DNA from: Microvirga massiliensis | GTDB taxonomy: Bacteria > Pseudomonadota > Alphaproteobacteria > Rhizobiales > Beijerinckiaceae | Assembly: GCF_001006805.1 (NCBI RefSeq) | Contig: NZ_LN811363.1 | Coordinates: forward strand, 176,147-240,146 | Length of the DNA stretch: 64,000 nucleotides | Direction: 5' to 3' | In this document: positions 53,898 to 61,449 of the stretch, one piece after another | How the letters are laid out: every line of letters starts with the position of its first letter | How positions within the stretch are numbered: the stretch's first letter is position 1 | Position numbers and translations under genes: made by a program | The notes under the pieces: generated by a model | The model's database searches: none | What the model saw: the letters and a program-made list of their open reading frames with translations, nothing else | What the model was told of the DNA's origin: nothing

Positions 53898-53901
53898 CGG
53901 C
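53599..53901 (+). repeat. 303 bp repeat F2 (lipoprotein coding end)
   Basis: Same length as F1 (48669-48971); by eye the differences are C/T in the codon after AACGG, G/A in GTCGCGGTG and C/G in GCGTCCATG. Confidence 0.8.
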
Positions 53902-53954
53902 TGCAGACGTGTCCCCGTGCTTGCATCGCGCAGCCGCCACATTCATCAGGAGGC

Positions 53955-54290
53955 GTCCAAGTCCGTCAATCAACGGTGCGCCAAGTCGAGCAGAACCGGG
54001 AATCGGTGCGCCTGCAGTACGCACTCGCTGATCGCGCCCGCCAGTTGGGTAACGGCATGAGCAGTTCCTCGCCATCGACGATAACCTCGGGCGCCCGGCC
54101 GCCTCGGTGCTCGGCAGGCCTGCCTTCCAGCGGCTCATCGCCGAGGTCGGGTTGGGCCAGATCGGGCTGGTGCTCGGGAGCGACGTCTCGCGGCTGGGGC
54201 GCTGTGCCGGAATTGGCATCGGCTGTTGGAAACATGCGCTCTCTTCGACGCAGTTCCGCGATGCCGGAATACCTCCATCCGGAAGGTGAG
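53955..54290 (+). mobile_element. serine recombinase (resolvase family) remnant
   Basis: The frame at 53958 reads VRQSTVRQVEQNRESVRLQY (the N-terminal catalytic-Ser region RQS). A shift near 54050 leads to AIDDNLGRPAAS, then RPAFQRLIAEVGLGQIGLVL, SDVSRLGR and NWHRLLETCALFDA, the rest of the catalytic domain in order. No start, frameshifts, and no DNA-binding part, so this is dead. It directly follows the duplicated lipoprotein block. Confidence 0.62.
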
Positions 54291-54430
54291 GGAGCGTTCA
54301 GAGGTGGTGTAATTTCGACAGTTTTTGAAAAACCATGACCAAAACTTAAGTCGCGACCACCATTTGGACTAATTTTCATTAGAATATTCAATTGTCGCCA
54401 GCGTCGGCGACTTAGGACAGGGGCGGCGCC

Positions 54431-54721
54431 ATGAAGCAGATCGCGATCGCTTTTGTGTTCCTCTCGATAGGCTCCTGCGCATTCGCTCAGGTGGGACCAT
54501 TGACTACCGCACGAACCTGCGCGGAAGATCGGGCGCTCATCAACGCGCAAGGTGCAGCGGTGCTCAACACGAGCGCGATGACCTATGCGCGATACGTCAA
54601 GGACGGAGCCTATTGCCTCGTCGATCAGTACCCCGCACCGGCATGGGTCCCGAGTGCAGACAATCCACAATGCTTCATCGGCTATCGCTGTAAGGATGGG
54701 CCAGACGATAGCGACTTTTGA
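54431..54721 (+). CDS. small exported Cys-rich protein
   Basis: 96 aa. Signal peptide (IAFVFLSIGSCAFA) followed by TARTCAEDRALINAQGAAVL, MTYARYVKDGAYCLVDQ, WVPSADNPQCFIGYRCKDG: four Cys in the mature part and a WVPTAD-like motif that looks conserved. Periplasmic, probably with disulfides. The function is unknown. It precedes the DUF2092 gene by 46 bp. Confidence 0.66.
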   Translation: MKQIAIAFVFLSIGSCAFAQVGPLTTARTCAEDRALINAQGAAVLNTSAMTYARYVKDGAYCLVDQYPAPAWVPSADNPQCFIGYRCKDGPDDSDF

Positions 54722-54766
54722 CCCGGGAATGGAGAAAGCGCGCCGCAGACACAAGGAGATGGCAGG

Positions 54767-55531
54767 ATGAGGAGAACGATACTCACGGCCATTGCGACGG
54801 CAGCCATCTGCTCTGCGGTCCTGGCCTATCCCGTATTGGCGCAGCAGGCGCCACCGCCGCTCGAGGCGCAGGCGCTCGAGCTCGTGAAGGCAATGGGTGC
54901 GAAGCTCGCGCAAGCGAAGACGCTGCAGTTCGAGTCGCGCAGTACCTATGAGGTGCCAGGGCCGAACGACACGAGGGTTTATTTCACGAGCGCCGCCGCC
55001 GTCAGCATGCAGCGGCCCGACAAGCTGCGCGTGATCTCGCTCGGCGATGGACCACCCTCCGCGTTTTACGCGACGGGGCAGGAAATTGTCGCCTATACGC
55101 CAGGCCTTCGGCTCCTTGCCGCCGCCGCCGCGCCGGGCGCCATCGATGCAGCCCTCAAGGCCGCCTATGACAAGGGGGGACTCTACTTCCCATTCACCGA
55201 TGTGATCCTGCCGGATCCCGCGAAGACGATCCTCGACGGGATCAAGACCGCCTACCTTGCCGGTCAGTCGAAACTCGTGGGCGACGTGACGACGGACATC
55301 GTCGTCCTCGCGGGGGACGACATCCGCGCGCAGCTATGGATTGGCGCCGAGGACAGGCTGCCGCGCAAGATGATCGTCACCTTCCCGAGGGCTCCGAACG
55401 CGCCGCATTACGAGACCGAGTTCAGCGCATGGCAGCTCGATCGCACCTTCCACCCGAACGAGTTCCGTGTCGATTGGGCGGGCAAAGCCCAGCGCATCGA
55501 GTTCGCGCCCAGTAATGGATCGAGACCGTAG
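54767..55531 (+). CDS. DUF2092 protein (LolA-like periplasmic fold)
   Basis: 254 aa. Signal peptide to LAQ (residue ~27), then LVKAMGAKLAQAKTLQFESR, VSMQRPDKLRVISLGDGPPS, FYATGQEIVAYTPG, and a late AQLWIGAEDRLPRKMIVTFP, the pattern of DUF2092/LolA-type lipid-binding beta sheets. Start 54767 is supported by GGCAGG upstream. It is followed 10 bp later by the Gly/Trp-rich protein; the pair looks like an operon. Confidence 0.8.
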   Translation: MRRTILTAIATAAICSAVLAYPVLAQQAPPPLEAQALELVKAMGAKLAQAKTLQFESRSTYEVPGPNDTRVYFTSAAAVSMQRPDKLRVISLGDGPPSAFYATGQEIVAYTPGLRLLAAAAAPGAIDAALKAAYDKGGLYFPFTDVILPDPAKTILDGIKTAYLAGQSKLVGDVTTDIVVLAGDDIRAQLWIGAEDRLPRKMIVTFPRAPNAPHYETEFSAWQLDRTFHPNEFRVDWAGKAQRIEFAPSNGSRP

Positions 55532-55541
55532 GAGGTTTACC

Positions 55542-56009
55542 ATGCCCCGCCTCAAGTCCGTTCTCCTCGTTGCAGCGGCCGCGGCCCTCGCGACGCCGGT
55601 GCCTGCCTCCGCCTGGTTTGCAGCGCGGGGCTTCGGCGGCTTTCGGGCGGGCGGGTTCGACCGGTTCGGAGCGGTCGGATGGCACGGGGTGGGTGCCGTA
55701 GGCTGGCACGGGGCCGGGGCGGTCGGCTGGCACGGCGTCGGCTGCTATGGCTGCGGCGTGTGGCATCGCGCCGTGCCCTACGCTTGGCCTGGCGGAGCGG
55801 TGGCGGCTGGGCTTGGCGGCCTCGCGGCCGGAGCCGCCATCGGCGCCGCGGCAGCTGCCTATCCGATCGGCACCGACATCGCCATCCTGCCGGCCGGCTG
55901 CGTGCTGACGCCCGTCGCGGCGCTCAACTACTACCGATGCGGGCCAACGTGGTTTCGGCCCTACTACGGCGGCAGCGGGCTCTACTATCGCGCCGTCCCG
56001 GTTCCGTGA
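55542..56009 (+). CDS. exported Gly/Trp/His-repeat protein
   Basis: 155 aa; ATG 55542 with GGAGGTTTAC. Signal peptide (LLVAAAAALATPVPASA) then a tandem repeat of AVGWHGxG (three to four copies at about residues 43-70: GAVGWHGVGAVGWHGAGAVG), a GCYGCGVWH motif, then a glycine-rich hydrophobic segment and LPAGCVLTPVAALNYYRCGP. Probably exported and structural; the His/Trp repeats might bind metal. Companion of the DUF2092 gene. Confidence 0.72.
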   Translation: MPRLKSVLLVAAAAALATPVPASAWFAARGFGGFRAGGFDRFGAVGWHGVGAVGWHGAGAVGWHGVGCYGCGVWHRAVPYAWPGGAVAAGLGGLAAGAAIGAAAAAYPIGTDIAILPAGCVLTPVAALNYYRCGPTWFRPYYGGSGLYYRAVPVP

Positions 56010-56046
56010 CGCCGACTGTCTCGCCGGTCCGAATGGCGGTGCCTTT

Positions 56047-56280
56047 TCAGTCTCCCTCTTGGACGCTTCCAAGGTCGATGATGAAGGCGATATCGCCCGC
56101 GGCATCCGTGACCTCTATCCGCCAGCCCCTCCAGTCAGCGTCCGCTTCCGAGCACTCCCGGCGGAATTCGCGAAGGGCCTGGATGGCCTCAGCGCGAACC
56201 TCCTCGAGATCGGACACGCCAATTCCGACTTCATCCGGAATGACTGTGTGTCCGTCGTTCTGGCCAAGCCAATTCGTCAC
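56047..56280 (-). CDS. DUF6894-like small protein (start uncertain)
   Basis: Family-like core: GHTVIPDEVGIGVSDLEEVR, AEAIQALREFRRECSEADAD, WRIEVTDAAGDIAFIIDLG. The usual opening (MPRYFF-type) is replaced by TNWLGQND. A GTG at 56280 gives that start, while a longer ATG at 56367 adds a compositionally poor stretch. The gene may therefore be truncated at its 5' end. Confidence 0.55.
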   Translation of the reverse strand: MTNWLGQNDGHTVIPDEVGIGVSDLEEVRAEAIQALREFRRECSEADADWRGWRIEVTDAAGDIAFIIDLGSVQEGD

Positions 56281-56538
56281 CCTGGTCGTGGCGCTGTCGC
56301 TTCGCGCGACCGAGTCGCGTCGGATCCCGGCTCTGAGCACCAGCCAGTTTACCTGATGCTGCTCCACGAAAGTGCCCTCCGAAGCTGAACTCGTCTCCTC
56401 CGCGAACTCCTTTCAATGGATGATTTCGTCCGGAAAGCAGCCGACCGGGCTTTTCGTACTCTCGCTTGGAACCGGAGCACCCGTTAAGGAGGGATCGTTA
56501 ATCCTGCCGCAAGGCAGCAATGCATCGTCCTTATCCCG

Positions 56539-57048
56539 TCATGGCCCAGTCAGCTGTCGTTTGATCGCCTGCTCGAGCCATGCCTCGCGCGACAAGCCCG
56601 CCCGGCCCGCCGCCTGGTCGACCTGCCCCAGCAGGGTCGGCGTCAAGGGAACCGTGACGAGGACCTCCACCTCGTCCGCATCGGAAGGCACATAAGCCAG
56701 CCCTGTCACCTGTCGCGCAAACTGCCGGAGCCGGTCGGCCTTCTGTTTGTCCGAGAGGGTGCTGTCGGCTGCGACCAGCGGGCAATAGGCGCCGATCAGG
56801 TGATCGACGATAAGGGCCGGTTTCATGCCGCTGTTGCGGAGGTCGGTCATGAGTTCACCGAGACGATCGCTCGCGGTGATGTCAGTTGCGCCCGAATACA
56901 AGGCACGCAAGGCGGGGGCCGTTCTCGGCGCATCCGAAGCCGTGGCATCCGGGCAGTTGAAGGTTGCGGCATCGACCGACCCAATACTCGCAGCCACCAA
57001 CGCCGCTATCGAGACCAGGATAACGTGCAAGGCCAGTCTGGTGGTCAT
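56539..57048 (-). CDS. exported protein with ribbon-helix-helix-like C-terminus
   Basis: 169 aa from MTTRLALHVI (57048). Signal peptide to DAA (residue ~28). Mature part has NCPDATASDAPRTA, LMTDLRNSGMKPALIVDHLI, AYCPLVAADSTLSDKQK (two Cys) and FARQVTGLAYV. The tail VTVPLTPTLLGQVDQAAGRA, GLSREAWLEQAIKRQL has the strand-helix-helix look of RHH antitoxin-type DNA-binding domains, which is strange on an exported protein. It might simply be amphipathic helices. The function is unknown. Confidence 0.6.
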   Translation of the reverse strand: MTTRLALHVILVSIAALVAASIGSVDAATFNCPDATASDAPRTAPALRALYSGATDITASDRLGELMTDLRNSGMKPALIVDHLIGAYCPLVAADSTLSDKQKADRLRQFARQVTGLAYVPSDADEVEVLVTVPLTPTLLGQVDQAAGRAGLSREAWLEQAIKRQLTGP

Positions 57049-57224
57049 CGGCCTCTCCATCGGAAGACCAGCAATTCCCGGCCCGGATGATCACCGAGGA
57101 TCGCAAACGCGTCCTCGTCAAACCGGGCGGAGCCTGGGGCGGCATTAGGGTCACGCTGCCCTCATTCAAGATTACCACAAATTGGCTCGTCTTGGCGCCA
57201 TTTGTGATATCGAGGAATCCACTG

Positions 57225-57286
57225 GTGAGCCTCTTCGGCTTGTTCGTCATCGCCTCCTTGACGACGAACAAGCCGAAGAGGCTCAC
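57225..57286. repeat. perfect 24-bp inverted repeat
   Basis: Left arm 57225-57248 (begins GTGAGCCTCTTCGGCTTG) and right arm 57263-57286 are exact reverse complements around a 14-bp loop. The right arm is the first part of repeat E2, and the left arm looks like an inverted copy of it. It can form a very stable hairpin. Confidence 0.85.
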
Positions 57287-57432
57287 TTCCGTTCCCGCTC
57301 CAAATGAACGCTGATTGAAATACAACACGCACTGTCCCAAGGATGGCGCGTGCCCTAATGTTCACTTTGGACTACTGAGTGGGATCCAGCACTTGCCGAT
57401 CTGCTGATGGCCAACAGCGCCCCTGGATGATC
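57272..57432 (+). repeat. 161 bp dispersed repeat E2
   Basis: Counterpart of E1 (49177-49336), upstream of the second LssY_C gene. No gene is supported between 57061 and 57650 apart from this repeat and the inverted repeat. On the minus strand, the 57110-57340 region reads as a continuous frame (e.g. LDITNGAKTSQFVVIL) that may be a protein remnant. Confidence 0.65.
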
Positions 57433-57650
57433 ATCCCGGAGCAACTTGTAGAAGGCGCCGAAGCTAGCGAAGACAGAATAGACCAGCACATATATGGTTG
57501 GCGAAAGAATACGTCTCCGGAAGCCAGCCGGGCGTCAAATCCTGAGGCCCGGTGATTTCGCTCTCACGCGGCTCATCGGGCAGTTGAGGCAAGTGTCTGG
57601 ATCCAGCCGACCAACGCGTCCGTAACATCGACTGTGGCGGAGCTTAAACC

Positions 57651-58481
57651 GTGAGATTGCTGAAACGCTTCTTGCAACGCATGCTGATCTTGGGGTTGGG
57701 TATTTTCACGATCTGGCTGATCGTCTTTGTAGTCTTTGAAGACACCGAGCGCAGGCTGCCGTTGATCCTGGCTTTAGGCCTCACGTACGGGATTGCGGCC
57801 TATGTTCTCCTCCCGTGGGCCGTTCGCATGGGCCTCAGAATACTCCATCGAAAACGTGTGCCTAGCTTCACGACAACGGGCGACGGGCTGCCGGGCGATC
57901 CTGTCAATGTTGCGCTCGTCGGCACGCTCCCACAGCTTCGCGCAGCCTTTGCAGTTCTCGGCTGGTCAGAGGCGGATCCGCTGAGCTTAGCTAGTTCCTG
58001 GGACATGGTCCGAGCATTCGTGTCCAACTCACCATACCCAACGGCCCCGTTCAGCACGTTCTATCTGTTTGGACGCGGTCAGGACATCGGTTTCCAGAAT
58101 CCCATCGGAAACAGTCCTCGGAAGCGTCATCACATCCGATTCTGGGCTTTGAGCCTTGTGCGCGCCGAGGAAACCTGGGGAGCGGGAAGCTTCTGGCTCA
58201 ACACCGACCGTCCGCCGGACAATGAACCCGTTCTCTGGGTCGGAGCCGGCACGAGGGATACAGGATTGTCCTTTACTGAACTCACATTTCAGATCACCCA
58301 TGCCACCGATTCGGATACGAATTTCGAGCGCGACTATATCATCGATGAGCTGAAAAAAGCTCGAACGATCGAGACGGTGCAAGTATATCAAGCTGGTGAA
58401 CGCTTGCCGACGGAACACGTTAATCATTACATTACTGATGGGAGAGTTACGCTAGCAAGGCTGGTAGTACACGACACCTAA
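57651..58481 (+). CDS. LssY C-terminal domain protein (copy 2)
   Basis: 276 aa from GTG 57651. Two TM helices (MLILGLGIFTIWLIVFVVF and PLILALGLTYGIAAYVLLPW) then the LssY_C fold: GLPGDPVNVALVGTLPQLRA, VLGWSEADPLSL, STFYLFGRGQDIGFQNPIG, RKRHHIRFW, GTRDTGLSF. It is longer at the N-terminus than copy 1 by one helix. Adjacent to repeat D2. The role is unknown. Confidence 0.82.
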   Translation: MRLLKRFLQRMLILGLGIFTIWLIVFVVFEDTERRLPLILALGLTYGIAAYVLLPWAVRMGLRILHRKRVPSFTTTGDGLPGDPVNVALVGTLPQLRAAFAVLGWSEADPLSLASSWDMVRAFVSNSPYPTAPFSTFYLFGRGQDIGFQNPIGNSPRKRHHIRFWALSLVRAEETWGAGSFWLNTDRPPDNEPVLWVGAGTRDTGLSFTELTFQITHATDSDTNFERDYIIDELKKARTIETVQVYQAGERLPTEHVNHYITDGRVTLARLVVHDT

Positions 58482-58482
58482 T

Positions 58483-58611
58483 CTATTTCATGCTGTTCGC
58501 GAAAGCTCGCTCGCAAAGATTACACTTGGAGCAGCCGGGATGCCGCGCAAAGCCGTGCGCCGAGTTGTCCAGGGCTATCTTGCGGTGCTCGATGATGCCG
58601 CTTTCATCCAT
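58483..58611 (-). CDS. 42-aa frame behind leader repeat D2
   Basis: ATG 58611 lies at the end of repeat D2 in exactly the context of the transporter start in D1 (TATGGATGA). The frame starts MDESGIIEHRKIALD and contains HPGCSKCNLC, then ends NSMK. It may be the transporter start fused to unrelated DNA, or a small Cys-containing protein. Weak evidence. Confidence 0.3.
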   Translation of the reverse strand: MDESGIIEHRKIALDNSAHGFARHPGCSKCNLCERAFANSMK

Positions 58612-58740
58612 AGGAATCCCTCAACATCCTCAGCGCGCCCACGATCAATCAAGCAGAATCCTGCCCCGCTCACCGGCGGGGATTGGCGGCTCCGGTCGGC
58701 CGGACGCTCGATGGTAACTTTAGAACGCTGAGTCGGTCGC
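58609..58740 (-). repeat. leader repeat D, copy 2
   Basis: Matches D1 (39254-39385) over about 130 bp including GGAGCCGCCAATCCC and TGCTTGATTGATCGTGGG, on the same strand. It is immediately next to repeat C, whereas D1 and A are 3 kb apart with a two-component system in between. Confidence 0.7.
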
Positions 58741-58767
58741 AGCGAGCCACCCGCAGATCCGACAAGA

Positions 58768-58885
58768 AATCAGGGTTTGCCGCCGCGATTTTGCGGGCAA
58801 ACCCCAATAGCGGCTGAAGCTGAGACCGGCGAGACTCGACGATCCTTGGTGATCGGGAGCGCCCCTCATGTCGCCAGCCGTTGTC
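58768..58885 (+). repeat. leader repeat C
   Basis: 118 bp matching A closely, including the hairpin, GAGACCGGCGAGACTCGACG and CCTTGGTGATCGGGAGCGC, and the FGE-type start ATG TCG CCA GCC GTT. After this the sequence leaves the FGE gene and joins sulfatase 3' sequence. Confidence 0.75.
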
Positions 58886-59149
58886 GCGCACGAACAGGCA
58901 GTCGGCATCGGCCGGAAGACAGTGATGAGCACCGGCGACGCCTTGGAAGCTCCGGCGACCGCGTTCCAGAGCGACTGGAACATGCTGCCGATCAGCCAGC
59001 AACTCTGGCTGGAGCACCTGCTGTCATACGAGAAGTTCCCGTCGCTTCAGGTTCTCCAGACAGACAATCTCGCCGGGATTCGGGAGCGGGTCAGGAAGGC
59101 GAACGCCAGCCACGCGCACACTCGGCCGCTCGCCCGTCGTGAGACGTGA
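58868..59149 (+). pseudogene. fusion remnant: FGE start joined to sulfatase C-terminus
   Basis: The 93-codon frame starts MSPAVVAHE, like the FGE MSPAVAG, and at once becomes QAVGIGRKTVMSTGDALEAP, TAFQSDWNMLPISQQLWLEH, LLSYEKFPSLQ: the C-terminus of sulfatase copy 1. So about 2.5 kb of an FGE-sulfatase module is missing. It could still be translated as a small protein from the leader, but has no catalytic part. Confidence 0.78.
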
Positions 59150-59252
59150 CATGGCGGGCATCTCCCGACCGGCTGCCCGCCGATCACAAGGCCCGCAGAG
59201 GCCAGAATGGGGGCTGACATCGATCCCAGAGACTTATCGAGAGGAGATCGTC

Positions 59253-59624
59253 ATGAGGCTTTCGTTCCCGATCATTGCGCTTCCGATGGCGCTTCTGTCC
59301 GCCGGCCCGGCACTGGCCCAGAGCCTGTGCGTCGTCGAAGGCAATCCGGCGCCCATCATGGGAACCGACATGAACGCGGTCTTCAACGTCCAGGCGGGGC
59401 AAGGATGCACGTACGACATCCGTCCCGGAGGTACGCTCTCCAGTTCGAAGATCAGCCAGCGTCCCAAGCACGGCACCGTGAAGATGATCGACAAGGACAC
59501 CCTGACCTATCAGCCCGCCCGGGGCTATCACGGTCCCGACAGCTTCGCGGTCACCGCGAAGGGGCGGAGCATCGACGAGAAACCCGGCACATCCGTGCTC
59601 AGCTTCCGGGTGAACGTCCAGTAA
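59253..59624 (+). CDS. small exported Ig-like/cadherin-like domain protein
   Basis: 123 aa; ATG 59253 with GAGGAGATCGTC. Signal peptide (FPIIALPMALLSAGPALA), then ISQRPKHGTVKMIDKDTLTY, PARGYHGPDSFAVTAKGR and LSFRVNV, the repeat unit of bacterial Ig-like (cadherin-like, VCBS-type) domains. One domain only, with two Cys near residues 26 and 53. It probably works in the periplasm. It lies between the module remnant and sulfatase copy 2. Confidence 0.7.
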   Translation: MRLSFPIIALPMALLSAGPALAQSLCVVEGNPAPIMGTDMNAVFNVQAGQGCTYDIRPGGTLSSSKISQRPKHGTVKMIDKDTLTYQPARGYHGPDSFAVTAKGRSIDEKPGTSVLSFRVNVQ

Positions 59625-59809
59625 CCGCGAACGGCCGAGGGGCGATCATCCGGCCCCGATCGCTGGCGCCGGGGTCACATGGCCCCGGCGTTTGGGAAGG
59701 ATCCAGACGGACGTCGGCGGCAAGCTGTGGAGTGAGCAGCCGGCCCATGTCCAGGCAGCATTCCTGAGAGCCCGCTTCACGCGACAAGTTTCAACTCATC
59801 GGTGACGCC

Positions 59810-61417
59810 ATGCAACCACAGAAGCATCTCGGTGCCGTTGCGCTGACGGCAGCCTGGCTCGGGCTCATGTCCAGTCCACCGTCGTTCGCACAACAGCCTG
59901 CTCCGCCCGCAAGACCGAACATCCTCGTGATCATGGGCGATGACATCGGCTACTGGAACATCAGCGCCTACAACCGCGGTATGATGGGCTATCGCACACC
60001 CAACATCGACCGCATCGCGAACGAAGGCGCCATCTTCACCGACTACTACGGCCAACAATCCTGCACCGCCGGCCGCGCCGCGTTCATCACCGGGCAGAGC
60101 CCGTTGCGCACCGGGTTGCTGAAAGTCGGCCTGCCGGCGGCCAAGGAGGGGCTATCGGAAAAGGACCCGACGATCGCCGAACTGCTCAAGCCGCAGGGCT
60201 ACACGACCGCACAATTCGGCAAGAACCATCTCGGCGACCGCAACGAGTTCCTGCCAACCGTGCACGGCTTCGACGAGTTCTTCGGCAATCTTTATCACTT
60301 GAACGCCGAGGAAGAGCCCGAGCATCCGGATTATCCGAAAAACCCGGATTTCCGAGCGCAGTTCGGCCCGCGCGGTGTCCTGAAGTGCGTCGCCACGACC
60401 ACCGACACGCCGGGTAGCGATCCCCGCTTCGGCCCATGGGGCAAGCAGAAGTGCGAGGACACCGGCCCGCTCACCAAGAAGCGCATGGAGACGATCGACG
60501 AGGAATTCCTGAAGGCCACAACGGACTTCATCGACCGCTCTGTGCAGGACCGGAAGCCATTCTTTATCTGGTTCAATTCGACCCGAATGCACATCTGGAC
60601 CCATCTCGAGCCGGAATCGCAGGGTAAAACTGGTCTCGGCATCTATCCGGACGGGATGGTGGAGCACGACGGCCAGGTCGGACAGCTCTTGAAGAAGCTC
60701 GATGACCTGGGCATCGCCAATAACACCATCGTCATCTACACCACCGACAATGGCGCCGAGGTCTTCTCCTGGCCTGACGGCGGTGCGACGCCGTTCCGCG
60801 GCGAGAAGAACACCAAATGGGAAGGCGGTTATCGCGTCCCGGCGATCGTGCGCTGGCCCGGCCTGGTGCCGCCGCGCACCGAAATCAACGACATCTTCTC
60901 CGCCGAGGACTGGACGACCACGCTGGTAGCGGCGGCCGGCGAGCCGGACATCAAGAACAAGCTCCTGGAAGGCTATGATGCGGCCGGCAAGACCTTCCGG
61001 GTTCACCTCGACGGCTATGACCAGCGTGACCTGCTGGGCCACAAGGGCCCGAACAAGCGCCGCGAATTCTTCTACTGGACCGACGACGGCAACCTTGCCG
61101 GCCTTCGTTACGAGCAGTGGAAGGCGGTCTTCATGGAACAGCAGGCGCATGGCCTCGATGTCTGGGCACAACCGATGATTCAGCTTCGCGTGCCGATGCT
61201 GTTCAACTTGCGCTCCGACCCGTTCGAGCGAGCCCAGCACGAGTCAGGCGACTACGTGCGATGGTTCATCGAGCACGCCTTCGTGCTCGTCCCGGCGCAG
61301 GCGATCGTGGGCCAGCACCTCGCAAGCTTCCAGCAGTTCCCGCCACGCCAGAGACCCGGCAGCTTCTCGGTCGAACAGGCCATGGAGAAGCTCAGGAACC
61401 CGCCGTCCAGCAATTAG
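59810..61417 (+). CDS. exported sulfatase (Cys-type), copy 2
   Basis: 535 aa. Signal peptide to SFAQ (residue ~28), then RPNILVIMGDDIGYWNISAY with the metal Asp pair; signature QQSCTAGRAAFITGQSPLR, with the modifiable Cys and the Arg; AQFGKNHLGDRNEFLPTVHG and YTTDNGAEVFSWPDGG. The C-terminal FQQFPPRQRPGSFSVEQAME is like copy 1. There is no FGE gene beside it now, so it presumably depends on the one at 42566 or another in the genome. Substrate unknown. Confidence 0.94.
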   Translation: MQPQKHLGAVALTAAWLGLMSSPPSFAQQPAPPARPNILVIMGDDIGYWNISAYNRGMMGYRTPNIDRIANEGAIFTDYYGQQSCTAGRAAFITGQSPLRTGLLKVGLPAAKEGLSEKDPTIAELLKPQGYTTAQFGKNHLGDRNEFLPTVHGFDEFFGNLYHLNAEEEPEHPDYPKNPDFRAQFGPRGVLKCVATTTDTPGSDPRFGPWGKQKCEDTGPLTKKRMETIDEEFLKATTDFIDRSVQDRKPFFIWFNSTRMHIWTHLEPESQGKTGLGIYPDGMVEHDGQVGQLLKKLDDLGIANNTIVIYTTDNGAEVFSWPDGGATPFRGEKNTKWEGGYRVPAIVRWPGLVPPRTEINDIFSAEDWTTTLVAAAGEPDIKNKLLEGYDAAGKTFRVHLDGYDQRDLLGHKGPNKRREFFYWTDDGNLAGLRYEQWKAVFMEQQAHGLDVWAQPMIQLRVPMLFNLRSDPFERAQHESGDYVRWFIEHAFVLVPAQAIVGQHLASFQQFPPRQRPGSFSVEQAMEKLRNPPSSN

Positions 61418-61449
61418 CCGCGTCATCGCGGATCACGATGGAGAGGAGC

